Source of the DNA: Tethya wilhelma
Lineage: Eukaryota > Porifera > Demospongiae > Tethyida > Tethyidae
Assembly: GCA_964030475.1 (NCBI GenBank)
Contig: CAXIPT010000015.1
Location: 95,692-159,691 of the forward strand
Reading direction: 5' to 3'
DNA: 64,000 bases
A program made the translations under genes and the position numbers. Each line of letters opens with the position of its first letter. The stretch's first letter is position 1. Positions 12,329-22,952 of the stretch are shown here, piece after piece. The notes under the pieces were generated by a model, which did not search any database, was not told the DNA's origin, and saw nothing but the letters and a program-made list of their open reading frames with translations.

Positions 12329-12471
12329 CTACACAAACAGAGCAAAAACAACAAATTCAGTCAGTGACTAAAAGGTGATCAGCGAAGGTTTTGACTCTTA
12401 GACTCTAGGATTGGCTGGTAAGGAATAGACCTCACAACATACACAGCAATATGTGGTATGGGAAAGAGATT

Positions 12472-12475
<4 letters not shown>

Positions 12476-12505
<30 letters not shown>

Positions 12506-12515
12506 GTGTGTGTGT
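12476..12515. repeat. (GT)n microsatellite
   Basis: A run of GT dinucleotides sits in the part of element A that is TGTCTG-rich in other copies. Confidence 0.8.
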
Positions 12516-13222
12516 TACGGGATAATCTGAAGAATGGCAGCTCCATGATCCAAACGTAAGTATTTATGCTCATGAATTGAGATTATCTTGAAAATGGTTG
12601 AATGTGTAGAGGTTTGCAAGACACAGTAGTTTCTGAGATACGAGGCTTTTGTGCTTCTCTGAACGCTTAGCTTTGAAACTGCACCCATCAATCACGCCCC
12701 ACATATAGTGTACATTATCTCTCAGCTTCTTAAGTTAGATGTGCTTGGCTCAGTTGGCTTAGCTGCTTGCACAGGTAAGTAACTCAATTGATCACAAGCT
12801 AAAAATCTGAGCTTACAAGTTAGTTGTGTCAGTGTCACTGTGTTACCAGTGAACTTCCAGCTAGTTAGCTCAGGGACAACAGCTGACTCCAGTGCATGCA
12901 TGTATAATCATATAGTATTGCTCATCTGGTTCAATGCCTGTGACTAATGCTGCTTCATCACAGAATTATGTGGTTGCCAGTGACAGAGAATGCTTGTAGG
13001 TGATTAATTTCCTTGATACGTACATGCACTCATAACACTCATATATACCTGGTTCGAATTCCAGCCTATATAGCTAGCTGGATCTCAAGATTTTTTTCCA
13101 ATGAACTTTAATGTATAGCTATAATATTATGATACACTAATTATGTGTCATACAAGTGCGTTAGCTAGTTGAGTGTGCCCACAAGCCTCATCGGTGCCTT
13201 TATTAATACATTAACTAGTATA

Positions 13223-13400
13223 CAGTGGAAACTCTCATAATGGCCCCTCCCACAAGCAGCCAACCTCAGTGTAATGGCCACTGAGGCTGTTTTACTGATT
13301 GAAAATGCCATACATCTAGTACTTAAGCAACTTCCCACAAGCGGCCGCTTCTCGATTCCGACCAGCAGCCAAACTGCATGCTCCCAACCGATCAATTCTT
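13223..13400. mobile_element. Solo end of a pogo-like element
   Basis: TACAGTGGAAACTCTCATAATGG resembles the left end of the element at 3157. Internal GGCCACT/GCAGCCAAC words resemble other family members, and a related end (GGAGG..TCAACTGCAGTG) lies near 11920-11938. No matching right end was found here. Confidence 0.4.
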
Positions 13401-13507
13401 TGCAAAACTGTCTCTCAAAATAGTCAGCAAGAAACCACGCCTATATTTTCTCTCTTATCATACAAATAGAAAAGTAAAATTGAATTTTTGCCCTCTTGTG
13501 CTGTAAT

Positions 13508-14539
13508 AGTCCCTTTCACGTAAAGCTCTAAGGAATTCATTAGCGCTTAATTACATGTGACGTCACAGCTGGGGTACATTCATCCGCCATCTTGGGGTAC
13601 TTTTGTATGGAAGTCAATGGGGAAATGTGCAAAATTGAGCGCTGCGTATTTCCGCATGCATACCGTATATTCTTCCCTTTCACGTAAAGCTCTAAGGAAT
13701 TCATTAGCGCTTAATTACATGTGACGTCACGGCTGGGGTACATTCATCCGCCATCTTGGGGTACTTTTGTATGGAAGTCAATGGGGAAATGTGCAAAATT
13801 GAGCGCTGCGTATTTCCGCGTGCATACCGTATATTCTAAATATGAGAGATGTAAAGAAAAGTTCAAAGCAAGCTCTTTCCAATGCAAAAAGAACCAGGAC
13901 GGTCAGACATTCAGAAGCGAAGCTACAAGTGCAAGAATTTCCGTGGTTTGAGAACAAAAAGTAGGCTTTAAAAAGACTTTGTTAAGTTCTACAAGTGCTA
14001 TTTAGCTCCAATCCTGTTGTAAAAGTAGTGCTAGAGCATATACTAACTGTTCTGTTTGTTTCTAAAATATTTGCATGACTATTTACTATGAGCGTTGCTA
14101 AAAAGAAGACAGACGGGCTCTAAGTGCTATTTCTGGACTGTAGAAAGAGGGATAAAGCACGGTGTGATTTTGCCTTGAATATATTCTGTTGCTTACTATA
14201 CGTACCTTAGAGACTTTAGAATATTTTCTCTCTCAAGATATAAGCCAAAATAAGTACAAAACCAGTGGATATTCTTGCACTTGTAGCTTTGCTTCTGAGC
14301 GTCTGACCGTCCTGGTTCTTTTTGCGTTGGAAAGAGCTTGCTTTGAACTTTTCTTTGCATCTCTCATATATTTAGAATATACGGTATGCACGCGGAAATA
14401 CGCAGCGCTCAATTTTGCACATTTCCCCATTGACTTCCATACAAAAGTACCCCAAGATGGCGGATGAATGTACCCCAGCCGTGACGTCACGCTTCATTAA
14501 CGGGCCAACGAAATTCTTTTGCTTTACGTGAATGGGACT
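13508..14539. mobile_element. Long inverted-repeat element with its left end duplicated
   Basis: The left end AGTCCCTTTCACGTAAAGC (13508) and right end GCTTTACGTGAATGGGACT (to 14539) are inverted. About 165 bp of the left arm occurs twice in tandem (13508-13674 and 13676-13840), both including GTGACGTCAC and GCCATCTTGGGGTAC; the right arm carries the inverted counterpart once (about 14350-14490). It is non-coding and lies in the intron between NLR-1 exons 4 and 5. Confidence 0.7.
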
Positions 14540-14547
14540 ATTATTAT

Positions 14548-15067
14548 CCGCGTGCAAAGGGAGGGAGAGAGCTTGGAAGATTTTAATCACATGCACATCA
14601 TGGTTGGACGTGGTTCAGTAGGGCATTGCGGTCAAAGTCCCCCCATGTTTACCCTTTGATCCAGTTTGTAGTGCTGAAAGTCAATGAGAAGCTGTCGTTT
14701 TCATTCGTGATGCAACAGTTTTGTCCAAGAAACTGAAGAAATAGACTATGTCCTGTGCTGTTAGTATTAACTACTACCCTTGAGAAAAAGAAACTTTTGT
14801 GATTTGGAACAGTTTTGCTACCACTATAATGGCGACTTACTGCAAGCCTGTGGATACTAGAGATTCTCTCAAAATCCAAGTAGACATAGTTTTGAAGCTT
14901 CACGATAGAAAAGGACAGCTTAATTCTCGTTGACTTTAATTTGAGCACTACAAACTGGATCAAAGAGTAAGCGTGGGCGACTCGGACCGCAACACCCTAA
15001 TCATGTTAAACCACGAGGTGCACGTGATTAAAGTCTTCCAGGCTCTCTCCCTCCCTGTGCACGTGGA
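14548..15067. repeat. Diverged foldback (inverted repeat) at the edge of duplication copy 2
   Basis: 14548-14705 is, with mismatches, the reverse complement of about 14912-15067; shared phrases include GAGAGAGCTTGGAAGATTTTA against AAATCTTCCAGGCTCTCTC, and CTACAAACTGGA in both orientations. Confidence 0.55.
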
Positions 15068-16063
15068 TACGTAATCACGTGCAGAAAAATATTAGCGGGA
15101 GAGAGCTTAGTTTGAGGCTAACTAGTTGCTGCAAATTGTCTACTTAGGGTTTATGGCTGTGGAGAGAGTATATACACAGTAGCCTAACATGACACGTACT
15201 TTATTAAAAGGAACTATTAAACACATCAATGAGCTAAGTTAGGAAAGGGAATATACTCCAGAATAATTTTTTTTAAAAAAATGAAGCAGCTATTGTCTAT
15301 AGCATATGTCTGGGCTCAGCAATTCAGTACAGTGATTCTTTCTACGTACTTAAATCACTTTCTTATTCAATTCTTGTTCTTGTGATGCACATATATACCA
15401 TAAAATCAACTTTGACACAATGCATGTTTGTGTATAACGACAAACCTCCCACCAGAGGCCAACCTCCAAATAAAGGCCAAAAGCCTCGCTCCCAAAGTGG
15501 CCTTTATTCGGAGGTTCGACTGCAGTGTTTAACTGTAAAATTTTTCATAAGCTGGCATAGCAAGACTTAGAACATAATGTACTGTAGGTAAAGGTTGTCA
15601 ATAAACATGTAACACTGACGACCCTGTACCATACACTCACCATTCTGCTGACAGTACTTTTCTTGGAGTTCTTCTGCTAGTCCTCTTTTGTTAACAGTGG
15701 GTGATCTGAGACACTCTAAAATGGACTCCCAACAGATTGGTGTTTTGGTGTTTCCATCCAACCAGAAAGCTAACATCTCAGTCATTCTTCTTTCACTTGT
15801 TGGATGCATATCTTCAATATCACTGAGTTGGGAGAGTCCAATCTCTAGTTGAACCCCAATTTCATGCCACTTGTCTTTAGCTGGACTCAGCTCCCTAGTC
15901 AGGGTGCTCACATCCAAACCTACACAAACAGAGCAAAAACAACAAATTCAGTCAGTGACTAAAAGGTGATCAGCGAAGGTTTTGACTCTTAGACTCTAGG
16001 ATTGGCTGGTAAGGAATAGACCTCACAACATACACAGCAATATGTGGTATGGGAAAGAGATTA
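14751..16063 (-). repeat. Segmental duplication, copy 2 (contains NLR-1 exon 4)
   Basis: This is the counterpart of 10953-12472. It lacks the 206-bp MITE and shows only scattered substitutions and small indels. Its right flank runs directly into the intron before the 2A exon, as expected for the original location. Confidence 0.85.
15641..15919 (-). CDS. NLR-1 exon 4: first DEATH domain
   Basis: A 279-nt exon, phase 1 on both sides, with acceptor GTTTGTGTAG and donor GTGAGTGTAT. It joins in frame to the 2A exon upstream: codon G|GT gives ..PTHG then LDVSTLTREL. The DEATH domain spans nearly the whole exon, with conserved Trp residues in DKWHEIG, FWLDGN and CWESIL. After 2A skipping it would stand at the extreme N-terminus of the cytosolic receptor. 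It shares residue-for-residue coding sequence with exon 5 and is similar to NLR-3 exon 2. Confidence 0.9.
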
Positions 16064-16193
16064 ATCAGCTATGGTAAGATATGACACATGTGGTATTTTG
16101 GGATCAGCTGAAAGTACCCAACATATTTGTAGCCTCAATCGCAGACCCTCTGGGGCCAGCTCTACAGTTAATAAAAACAACTCTTCTACTCAC

Positions 16194-16373
16194 CATGAGT
16201 GGGTCCAGGGTTTCTCTCCACATCTCCAGCTAGTAGGAGGAGCATTGCCAGTAGCACTAGAGAGGAAAGCTGGAGGAAGAATGAGAGTACTCCTATCAGG
16301 TGGGCAGCAATGACAGTCCTTATGTCTCTCTTCTCAGAGCCACAGCTCACTTGGGAGCACTTCAATACACCTG
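16194..16373 (-). CDS. NLR-1 exon 3: transmembrane segment ending in a 2A-like skipping motif
   Basis: The 180-nt exon has acceptor CTTCTCTAG and donor GTGAGT. It encodes a polar stretch (SEKRDIRT), a long hydrophobic helix (about 30 residues, LIGVLSFFLQLSSLVLLAML) and then LLAGDVERNPGP, which fits the 2A consensus D-V/I-E-x-N-P-G-P. In 2A sequences the ribosome fails to form the last Gly-Pro bond, releasing the upstream chain and continuing from Pro. Here the upstream product would be the membrane block of exons 1-3 and the downstream product DEATH-DEATH-NACHT-LRR. Both splice phases fit. The motif is seen directly; skipping activity is inferred. Confidence 0.85.
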
Positions 16374-16620
16374 CTAGAGAAGAGAGAGAGACAATAATAA
16401 GCATCATTATACAGGAGTACAAGCAAGAGTACATAAGAGAGAGAATAATATTGAACCAGGACACTCAGTACAAAATAATCACATGAGTATATGTATACAA
16501 ATGGATTACTAAGTACAGGTGAGCTTACTTAAAGAGGACCTTAAAAGGACCAAAATTTTACATAAGTACATGGTCACACCCCATAATTATATGATATAAG
16601 GGTAGAGATTTACTATTATC

Positions 16621-17511
16621 ATACGTACGGTAGTACGTATAGTAGGAATGGGCCGACTGTCCCATAGACACAATACAAAATGTTCATGCTCATAATACTC
16701 AAAGAGAAAGATAGCAAAGTCTTAAAACACGTTTAGAGCCTCTTTTAGACAGTTTTCACAATGTATGAACACACAAAATACACAGAAACTTCTTACCGTC
16801 AGCACTCTGGAGAAAGCACTAGCGAGAAGCCATAACAATGCAATTTTGTTTTCTTCCTAACTGACAAACTTGAACGCGATTTCCAGACAAACAAAAGGCA
16901 TTGAGCCAACTTTGACTCGATAGTGAGACTTCATTTCATCCGAAGTACGCCCTTTTGTACTCGTTTGGTGCCTAAAACTCAACAAATCAAATCTAGGCAG
17001 CTATTGAAACTCTGGTATAAAACACTGTACTTTCTACATAGCCATTTTGTAGGTAAAGGTCGTCAAAGACTACGCGGTTTAACTGTATCTAATGCGCATG
17101 CCCATCTGATGTAGCTGCAAGCACACCTCTTGCTTTTTGTAGAGACTCACTATAGTCTCCATGCAATCGCATGAGCACCTTTGTGTTGAAAAAAGTAAAT
17201 GAACAAGTAGGAAAAATTTTGTAAAAATAATCAGTGTAGGAATGGGCAGTGCTGTAAAAAGTGATGGAACAAGGCAAGTCTCTGATTTCGGCACATGACT
17301 ACTTCATTAATTTTTTGTGGCTAAAGTTTACTCCATCTAATTTAGCTAAGTAATTGATTGAATCATTGACCCAATACGGCAACAAAGGAAACAGTCAGAT
17401 GTGGAGATCTAGACTGATAGAATAAAGTGCCGAAATCAGAGACTTGCCTTGTTCCATCACTTTTTACAGCACTGCCCATTCCTACACTGATTATTTTTAC
17501 AAATGTAATAT
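16621..17511. mobile_element. Composite element with an element C core
   Basis: It begins at a TACGTACGGTAGTACGTA palindrome followed by TAGGAATGGGCCGACTGTCC and the ACACAATACAAAATG phrase. It includes an element C inverted pair (about 17233 and 17493, GTAGGAATGGGCAGTGC ends) and lies in NLR-1 intron 2. Similar composites run over about 20272-21292 and 27150-28620. Confidence 0.55.
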
Positions 17512-18106
17512 TTGTACTATGAGTATCTAGTGTGTATGGTAATTGTACTCCTGAGGGCTGTTGTATGTCAGAGGAGGTACGAAAGGGTCACGTGATCTAT
17601 CTATTTTGCTGACTCAGCTTTGAGCGTCCAGTATGCAAGTAGTACTTTATCTTAGGCTCTCTAGTTTTCAGGGTTGCCCGAGACTTCCCAGGGCAAATTT
17701 GGTACCAAACGATTGAGAAGAGTTCAAGAAAGAATCTGGGCCCCCCTGCCCCTCGATTCAAGCAACTCCCTGTGTGGTAGATGGCGATGAAAATTTTGGT
17801 CAGAGGGATGCAGACTTGCTGAAGCGCTTAAGTGGCAGCCAAACTGATTTTTTGGCTTATACATAAGCTGGAGAAGCTCAGGTCTTTGCAAAGATGTTCA
17901 AAAAGCTTGCAATATCTAGTCGCTAAAGTCATACGTGCTCAATGGAATGCAATTAAATCACGTGAATTTCACTGAAAATCAGGTGGAATATTGATGCTTT
18001 CGTACCTCCTCTGGTTGTATGTATTCCCGAGGGCTGTGCGAAGGAAGACATACAACAGCCCTCAGGAGTACAATTATACCATACACACTAGATACTCATA
18101 GTACAG
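17512..18106. mobile_element. Palindromic element interrupted by a MULE-like MITE
   Basis: The arm GAGTATCTAGTGTGTATGGT.. ..GGGCTGTTGTATGT at 17521-17568 is mirrored at about 18052-18098. Between them lies the separate insertion 17569-18013, which has duplicated nine bases of this host element. Confidence 0.7.
17569..18013. mobile_element. MULE-like MITE, CAGAGGAGGT ends, 9-bp target duplication
   Basis: The ends are CAGAGGAGGTACGAAAG and CTTTCGTACCTCCTCTG. GTTGTATGT occurs on both sides (17560-17568 and 18014-18022). Nine-base duplications are typical of Mutator-like transposons. The 445-bp body has no transposase. Confidence 0.8.
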
Positions 18107-18154
18107 ATGACTTGTACCATAGTGGTCACTAAATAAACTTAGCTGATGTACCCT

Positions 18155-18463
18155 CAGAGGAGGTGCGACAGTCAGGTTGACTGCTGAGCTGGCACTAATC
18201 AACGATCGTTAATTATTATGACGTAATGTCAATAAAATACGCGTTTCTAGGTCCTTACATGATGCCGCTGTAGCCCCAATAGTAAAAGAAAACTATCAGA
18301 AAATGAGTCCAGAATTGAGCTAGCTGCATAAAGCAGACATCTTCCAAAAACAGCGCCACTGCATGGCATGACGTCATACCAATCAATCTGCGCACGTGCG
18401 CTAATTACTGCTTGCTTGATTAGTGCCAGCTCAGCAGTCAACCTGACTGTCGTACCTCCTCTG
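18155..18463. mobile_element. MULE-like MITE, CAGAGGAGGT ends, 9-bp target duplication
   Basis: The arms are about 48 bp and nearly perfect, CAGAGGAGGTGCGACAGTCA.. against ..TGACTGTCGTACCTCCTCTG. ATGTACCCT flanks both sides (18146-18154, 18464-18472). It shares its terminal 10 bases with the elements at 17569 and 57631. Confidence 0.85.
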
Positions 18464-18933
18464 ATGTACCCTAGGGTAAAACCACCATGTACCCTGGCTT
18501 GCTCTAGAGTTACTACTGGTGGTTAGCCAGTGTACATGGGATATGTAAACTTAGGCGGTACCTTTGAAGTAAGACCTAACTATGGTACAAGGATAGATAT
18601 ACAGTGTTATAGTCACTTGTATGTCATGTTACTTTACATGCATAGTGTTTCAACACGAGTATATGCAGTTCAATACTCTTCTCTCTCTTATGCACTCTTG
18701 GCACCAGGAACAGAAATATGGAATTATAATTACATATTTCTGTTCCTCAGTGCGCTCTTCAAATGAAAATTTCATATAATTATGGCTTCAAACAAACTTT
18801 CCTTCAGCATATACTATGGGCATTGTGGAAATCTGCTACGATCATTCCTAAAAAAAATTTTCACAGCTTGTTTTGTGAAAAAAATTGGAGCAATATGGAA
18901 TCTGAATCGAAAATACTTCACTATTCCACTTAC

Positions 18934-19203
18934 ACTCTGGGTGTAGGTTCATTGACAGGGTGGCATAGAAGCTCCTAGTGTTTGGGTCAACAATGACCTC
19001 ACAATCAGCTCCTCTGGACAACCAGAACAAGTCCAGATGATATATCTGCTGAGTCAGCATCCACAGGGTCTTGCCTTGCCCTCTGTACTCAACTAATACC
19101 CCAACTGTTATCGCCATGGCAACATAGAGGAGAACGTTCATTGCCAGGAAGAGTAGGGCACCACCTTGGAGTTGATTCATGTGGGGAGTGCCAACATCAG
19201 CAG
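18934..19203 (-). CDS. NLR-1 exon 2: membrane-spanning block
   Basis: A 270-nt exon, acceptor CTCTTCCAG, donor T|GTAAGT, phase 1 on both sides, so it joins exons 1 and 3 in frame. It encodes a hydrophobic helix (LLFLAMNVLLYVAMAITVGV) followed by LVEYRGQGKTLWML and a more polar stretch. The phrase ITV..LVE..G.GKT.WML is repeated in the 2A exon of NLR-3 (49031-49145), which suggests common origin. I do not recognise a known family. If these exons belong to NLR-1 they form the upstream product released by the 2A motif; they could instead be a separate gene whose transcript ends before exon 4. Confidence 0.65.
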
Positions 19204-19352
19204 CTGGAAGAGATGAAGAGACACATCATATCTTGTGACACACACCATACCAGAGGCCGACTAGCCTCATTCAGGAAGAGGCTACCCTCAGGAGTACAGG
19301 GGTTTCTATGTCAATAATCATGGGTGATAAAAAGTTAAGAAGTGGCGTTAAA

Positions 19353-19610
19353 TGCAGAACGTTAGCCAGTGAAAATTTTAACCCTTTTTGCACGCAATAA
19401 AGGCCGGTTTTAGCCATAATTATGTGCTCGCGCAAGCTCAGAGTCACCACAATGCAGATGCCACTCTATGGCTCAGTACTGTACACAATAATCCTGCTCA
19501 CTTATGATGGATGGCACAGACTCTCTCAATCACAAACAGGAAAAAACAGTCTCCCACTTAGCAAAAATGCTGAAGTTTGAGCGATCACGTGACCTGGCTA
19601 ACGTTCTGCA
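19353..19610. mobile_element. MITE with 17-bp perfect ends
   Basis: TGCAGAACGTTAGCCAG at 19353-19369 and its exact reverse complement at 19594-19610 enclose 224 bases with no open frame, in NLR-1 intron 1. Confidence 0.7.
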
Positions 19611-19844
19611 ATTAATGGCTCGTAAGTTAAGGAGCTTTGGATTGAGGTAAAGTAAATTTTTTGATGTTTAGCTCTCATCATATTGATATGAAACATTTTA
19701 CTTTCACAGATAAGCAACATGATACTAAATTTTAAACAACGTGGACAAAAACCTTCACAAAAAGGAGTCATGAATTGTGAAACTTTATGTACTCGGATGG
19801 GTGCTGACAAATTGCCTAACTTGAAGATCAATGTCAGTTCTTAC

Positions 19845-20121
19845 CATCAATGGCACCAGAATGGCTCAGTCCTGTAACAGTCTTTCCACTGATGATGATC
19901 CTCCCAGCCACCATGTGCATCCTGTAGAGCAGTGGTTTAGAGAGTAGGGCCAGTAGAGTCCAGTAGCCCTTCCAGTTAGTAGGAGGAGGAGGAGGAGGAA
20001 GGAGGGAGAGAGGAGAGCCCCAGGAGGAGGGACTGGAGACAAACTGCTGGCCTCTCAACACCCCTCTACCAGCATTCACACTGCCAGTCGATACACGCCA
20101 CTGCTCAGCACTAATGGGCAT
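19845..20121 (-). CDS. NLR-1 exon 1: N-terminus, Pro-rich
   Basis: It starts MPISAEQWRVSTGSV, includes a polyproline run (PPPPPPTNWKGYW) and a basic/hydrophobic stretch (LLALLSKPLLYRMHMV), and ends GAID|G at a GTAAGA donor in phase 1. Adding exons 1 to 6 gives 3792 nt, exactly 1264 codons including stop, which supports the joined model. The ATG was chosen as the first in frame; no signal peptide is obvious at the very start, so membrane targeting would depend on exon 2. Not a family I recognise. Confidence 0.55.
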
Positions 20122-20271
20122 CTTTAGACTTTACTGTTTTGTGAGTTTGTTTCAGCATAATTTTAATAAGATGGGCGTGGACAGAGTGTGCACTAAAAAG
20201 AGTGTTCAATGCTCAGTTCCGGGAGTTGGACTTCAATAACAACAAGTAGTAAAAATTTTAAAAAAATAAAT

Positions 20272-21292
20272 AGTGTAGGAATGGGCAGTGCGGTAAAAAG
20301 TATTGGAACAAGGCATGGTCTCAATTTCGACACATGACTACTTCATTTTTATTCTTGATCCTTTATATAGATTTTCTGAATCAGTGTTGTGTTGCGATGA
20401 TCTGTACAATAATACCGTACATGTATAGCTTATCATTCTTTGCATTGGTTCAAATTTCTCAGTACTGTAGCTAATCACTTGGCTACTAAAGAAGTGGAGT
20501 AAACTATAACAGACAGGTATCTAACTTAAACTAGACTGCCAGCCAAGAGTTGGGCATAAAAATGAAGTAGTCATGTGTCGAAATTGAGACCATGCCTTGT
20601 TCCAATACTTTTTACCGCACTGCCCATTCCTACACTATTTATTTTTTTAAAATTTTTACTACTTGTTCATTCACTTTTTTCAACACTACAGTGTGGAGAC
20701 TATCAGAGACTGGTTAGTCCCTACAAAAAGCCTGAGTAGCAGCTATATGCACTACATTATGCTGGAGCAAGCTAATGCGCATGCGTATAAAATGCCACGT
20801 GGATAGATAATGACCTTTGAACTCTACCTACAAAGATGGCTGCATTGTAGTACATGAATTTATACGCTAAGTTTTAAAGCTTTCTAGTTTTTGTTTAGGC
20901 CTATTTATGATGAAAACGAGTATCAAGGAATGTAGTACCCATAAAAAGAACTTACTTTGTGCTGTCAAAGTTGGCTCAACACATTCTGGGTCTCTGGAAA
21001 TCCTTTTCAAGTAAGTCAGTTAGGAAGTAAGTAAGTACGTACGTACGTACGTAAGTTAGATGAACAAAAATGGCACTATGGTGGCTTCCCACTAGCGCTC
21101 TCTACGAGTGCTGCAGAAAGTTTTTGTGAGTTTTAGGCCTTGCATGCAGTTGGTAATCTGTCAGTAAGAGCCTCTCAGCAACTTTGAAGGTTTAATTTTG
21201 TTTGACTAGATTTTTATGGTGACCAACATTTTGTATTGTGTCTATGGGACATTCGACCCATTCCTACTATACGTACTACCGTACGTATGATT
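20272..21292. mobile_element. Composite element with element C core
   Basis: Element C arms lie at about 20275 and 20640 (GTAGGAATGGGCAGTGC, with TATTGGAACAAGGCATG). The far end at about 21220-21292 carries the inverted ACACAATACAAAATG phrase and the TACGTACTACCGTACGTA palindrome. Positions 21024-21056 hold a short GTAAGTACGTACGTACGTAC repeat. Confidence 0.55.
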
Positions 21293-21999
21293 AGATGTCC
21301 TGAATGCTGATAGCTCATTCCAGTATCTTCCTTGAATAGTGAATCCACTTAATGACACATCCCATTGATGGTCCAGCTGTGCTGTCATACTGAATTTCTC
21401 TTCATATGAAGAAGTAGGAGGACATTCACACCAGTTCGCGCTGAATATTAGGATTGGGGTATGGGGGAAAATGTATTGCAAAGATCTTTACTGAATAATA
21501 ACCTTTTTACTGGCCTCTAAACAAAAATATTAACTTTACAGGGTTGTTGTGTAGGCTGAGTGCTTTCCATTGATATGAAAAACTAAGCTATACCTGTCCC
21601 CATTTTTGCGCCAACTTAAAAATAAAGAAATTTGATATTTGTATTGATTTCTATGGGGAAAGGCTGAGGCGTGACCCTTTAGCCAACCATATCTCAGCTT
21701 CTGTATGAGTACAAAAAATTTCCAATTCACTTTCATGTTCCCTAAAGAGTGTAGAATCTGTGTGACATGATTTCATAGGATAAGATTCTGTTCTAAATGA
21801 CGCCAATTTAGAAAGAAAATTTCTCCATAGAAACGTACAGACATGAAGTTAAAGGTAGCTCATTGTCACTCGTTAGCACTTTCTGCTTCAAAGTGTTGGC
21901 CTATTTACACCTATAGGTAGGCATGTCCCAATTTGTACAAAACTTCTCCATATGTCAGTCTTAGTACATAGCTACCAAATTCATCGGACTGTGTACCGT
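21293..21999. other. No gene seen
   Basis: AT-rich sequence; two short minus-strand frames have no recognised domain and no credible partner exons. Confidence 0.4.
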
Positions 22000-22800
22000 A
22001 CTCTGTACCTCATGCAACACCATGTGTCTAAACCTGATGGTTGTCACTAATTCTTCCTGGTATTGTTTTTGCTCGGTATATGTAGTGTACGTACTCACCA
22101 CTGACTGGTCCTCAGTCAGATCTCGGTCTCTTCTCGAACACTCTATCCGCATTACCATGGCAACAAACACTGAGGTTTGTCTCTCTGTAACATATGCTAC
22201 TTAATTTATTGTAGGGCTGACAGTAATATTATTAATTTTTTCCGTACTTTGTCTATCCTACCAACTTGATATTCTTCTCAGTCTGGTAAAATTTGGTTCT
22301 GCATCCTGCATTGTTTATACATGTGGTAGTGTGTGTGTGTGAATAAAACTATTTGGCGATTTTAAATCACCAATTCGCCAAATTTACCCGCTCTACGGCA
22401 TACTAGAGTACGTATGTGCCACTGATTGCAAGTGTTGCACTATACTAGTGCAATATCCAACGGTACGTCCATATACATCCAGGATGAGAGAAAATCCAAT
22501 ATTAGCATTTGTGTATAGCTCGTGGAGGTATTTGTTATTAATAACAGGTTGTTGTTCATGGAACTTGTTGTTTGGACAGCAAACTAACAAGTATACTATA
22601 GTGAATCTCCCTTCCTTATTTTTAGTCTATTAACTATAGCCTGTGTGAGCTGTAAGAGCTGGTACTCAGAGGAGATACGCATGACATGCATGTGCAGTGG
22701 ATATTGTGTGCATGCAAAGATTAAGGTATACCCTTGTTAGGAACTACTGCTGTGTATTAGCAAGAATTAATGATGACATTGTGTTCAGTAGGAAAAGTGT
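22000..22800 (+). repeat. Old duplicated segment with an E1-exon remnant
   Basis: 22009-22280 resembles 2586-2870 (CACCATGTGTCT, ATGGCAACAAACACT, GTCTATCCTA). 22130-22780 closely matches 32720-33430, including CGCATTACCATGGCAACAAA-type wording, GATTTTAAATCACCAATT and the CATCCAGGATGAGAGAAAAT block. The part around 22090-22173 corresponds to the 3' half of a ubiquitin-E1 exon plus its GTTTGTCTCTCTG donor. Confidence 0.6.
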
Positions 22801-22952
22801 ACAATAGCTGCTGAATCTGTAGTGTAATTATGTAATGTGTTGTATGACGTCATTAATTATTAGATGTTCCGGAACTGTATATGTTGAGTTTTGTCAGTCG
22901 TGTGTATTCATTCTCAAATGCAGTTTGTTGAGCAAAAGTCAACTAGTCAAGA

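Larger units (their letters stand above)
10953..12472 (-). repeat. Segmental duplication, copy 1 (contains NLR-1 exon 5)
   Basis: This stretch matches 14751-16063 almost base for base, from TCCTGTGCTGTTAG to GGGAAAGAGATTA. Copy 1 is about 207 bp longer because of the MITE at 11503-11710. The enclosed DEATH exons encode identical residues. Both ends of copy 1 abut halves of element A, which suggests it is the derived copy. Confidence 0.85.
10919..13203. mobile_element. Element A copy interrupted by a 1.5-kb DEATH-exon segment
   Basis: The left end of element A (TTAAGCCTCAGCAC.. to about 10952) stops inside the family phrase GGATTACRGTAGTCGTTTTG. The rest resumes at 12473 (TTTTGTGTGTG, then ATAATCTGAAGAATGGC) and runs to the typical right end near 13203. 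Removing 10953-12472 restores a family member of usual length, about 0.75 kb. So the duplicated segment was inserted into a pre-existing element A. Confidence 0.65.

Noticed and set aside
16199..16486. Plus-strand 95-residue open frame
   Set aside because: It is antisense to the 2A exon of NLR-1, whose splice phases and motif decide the strand.
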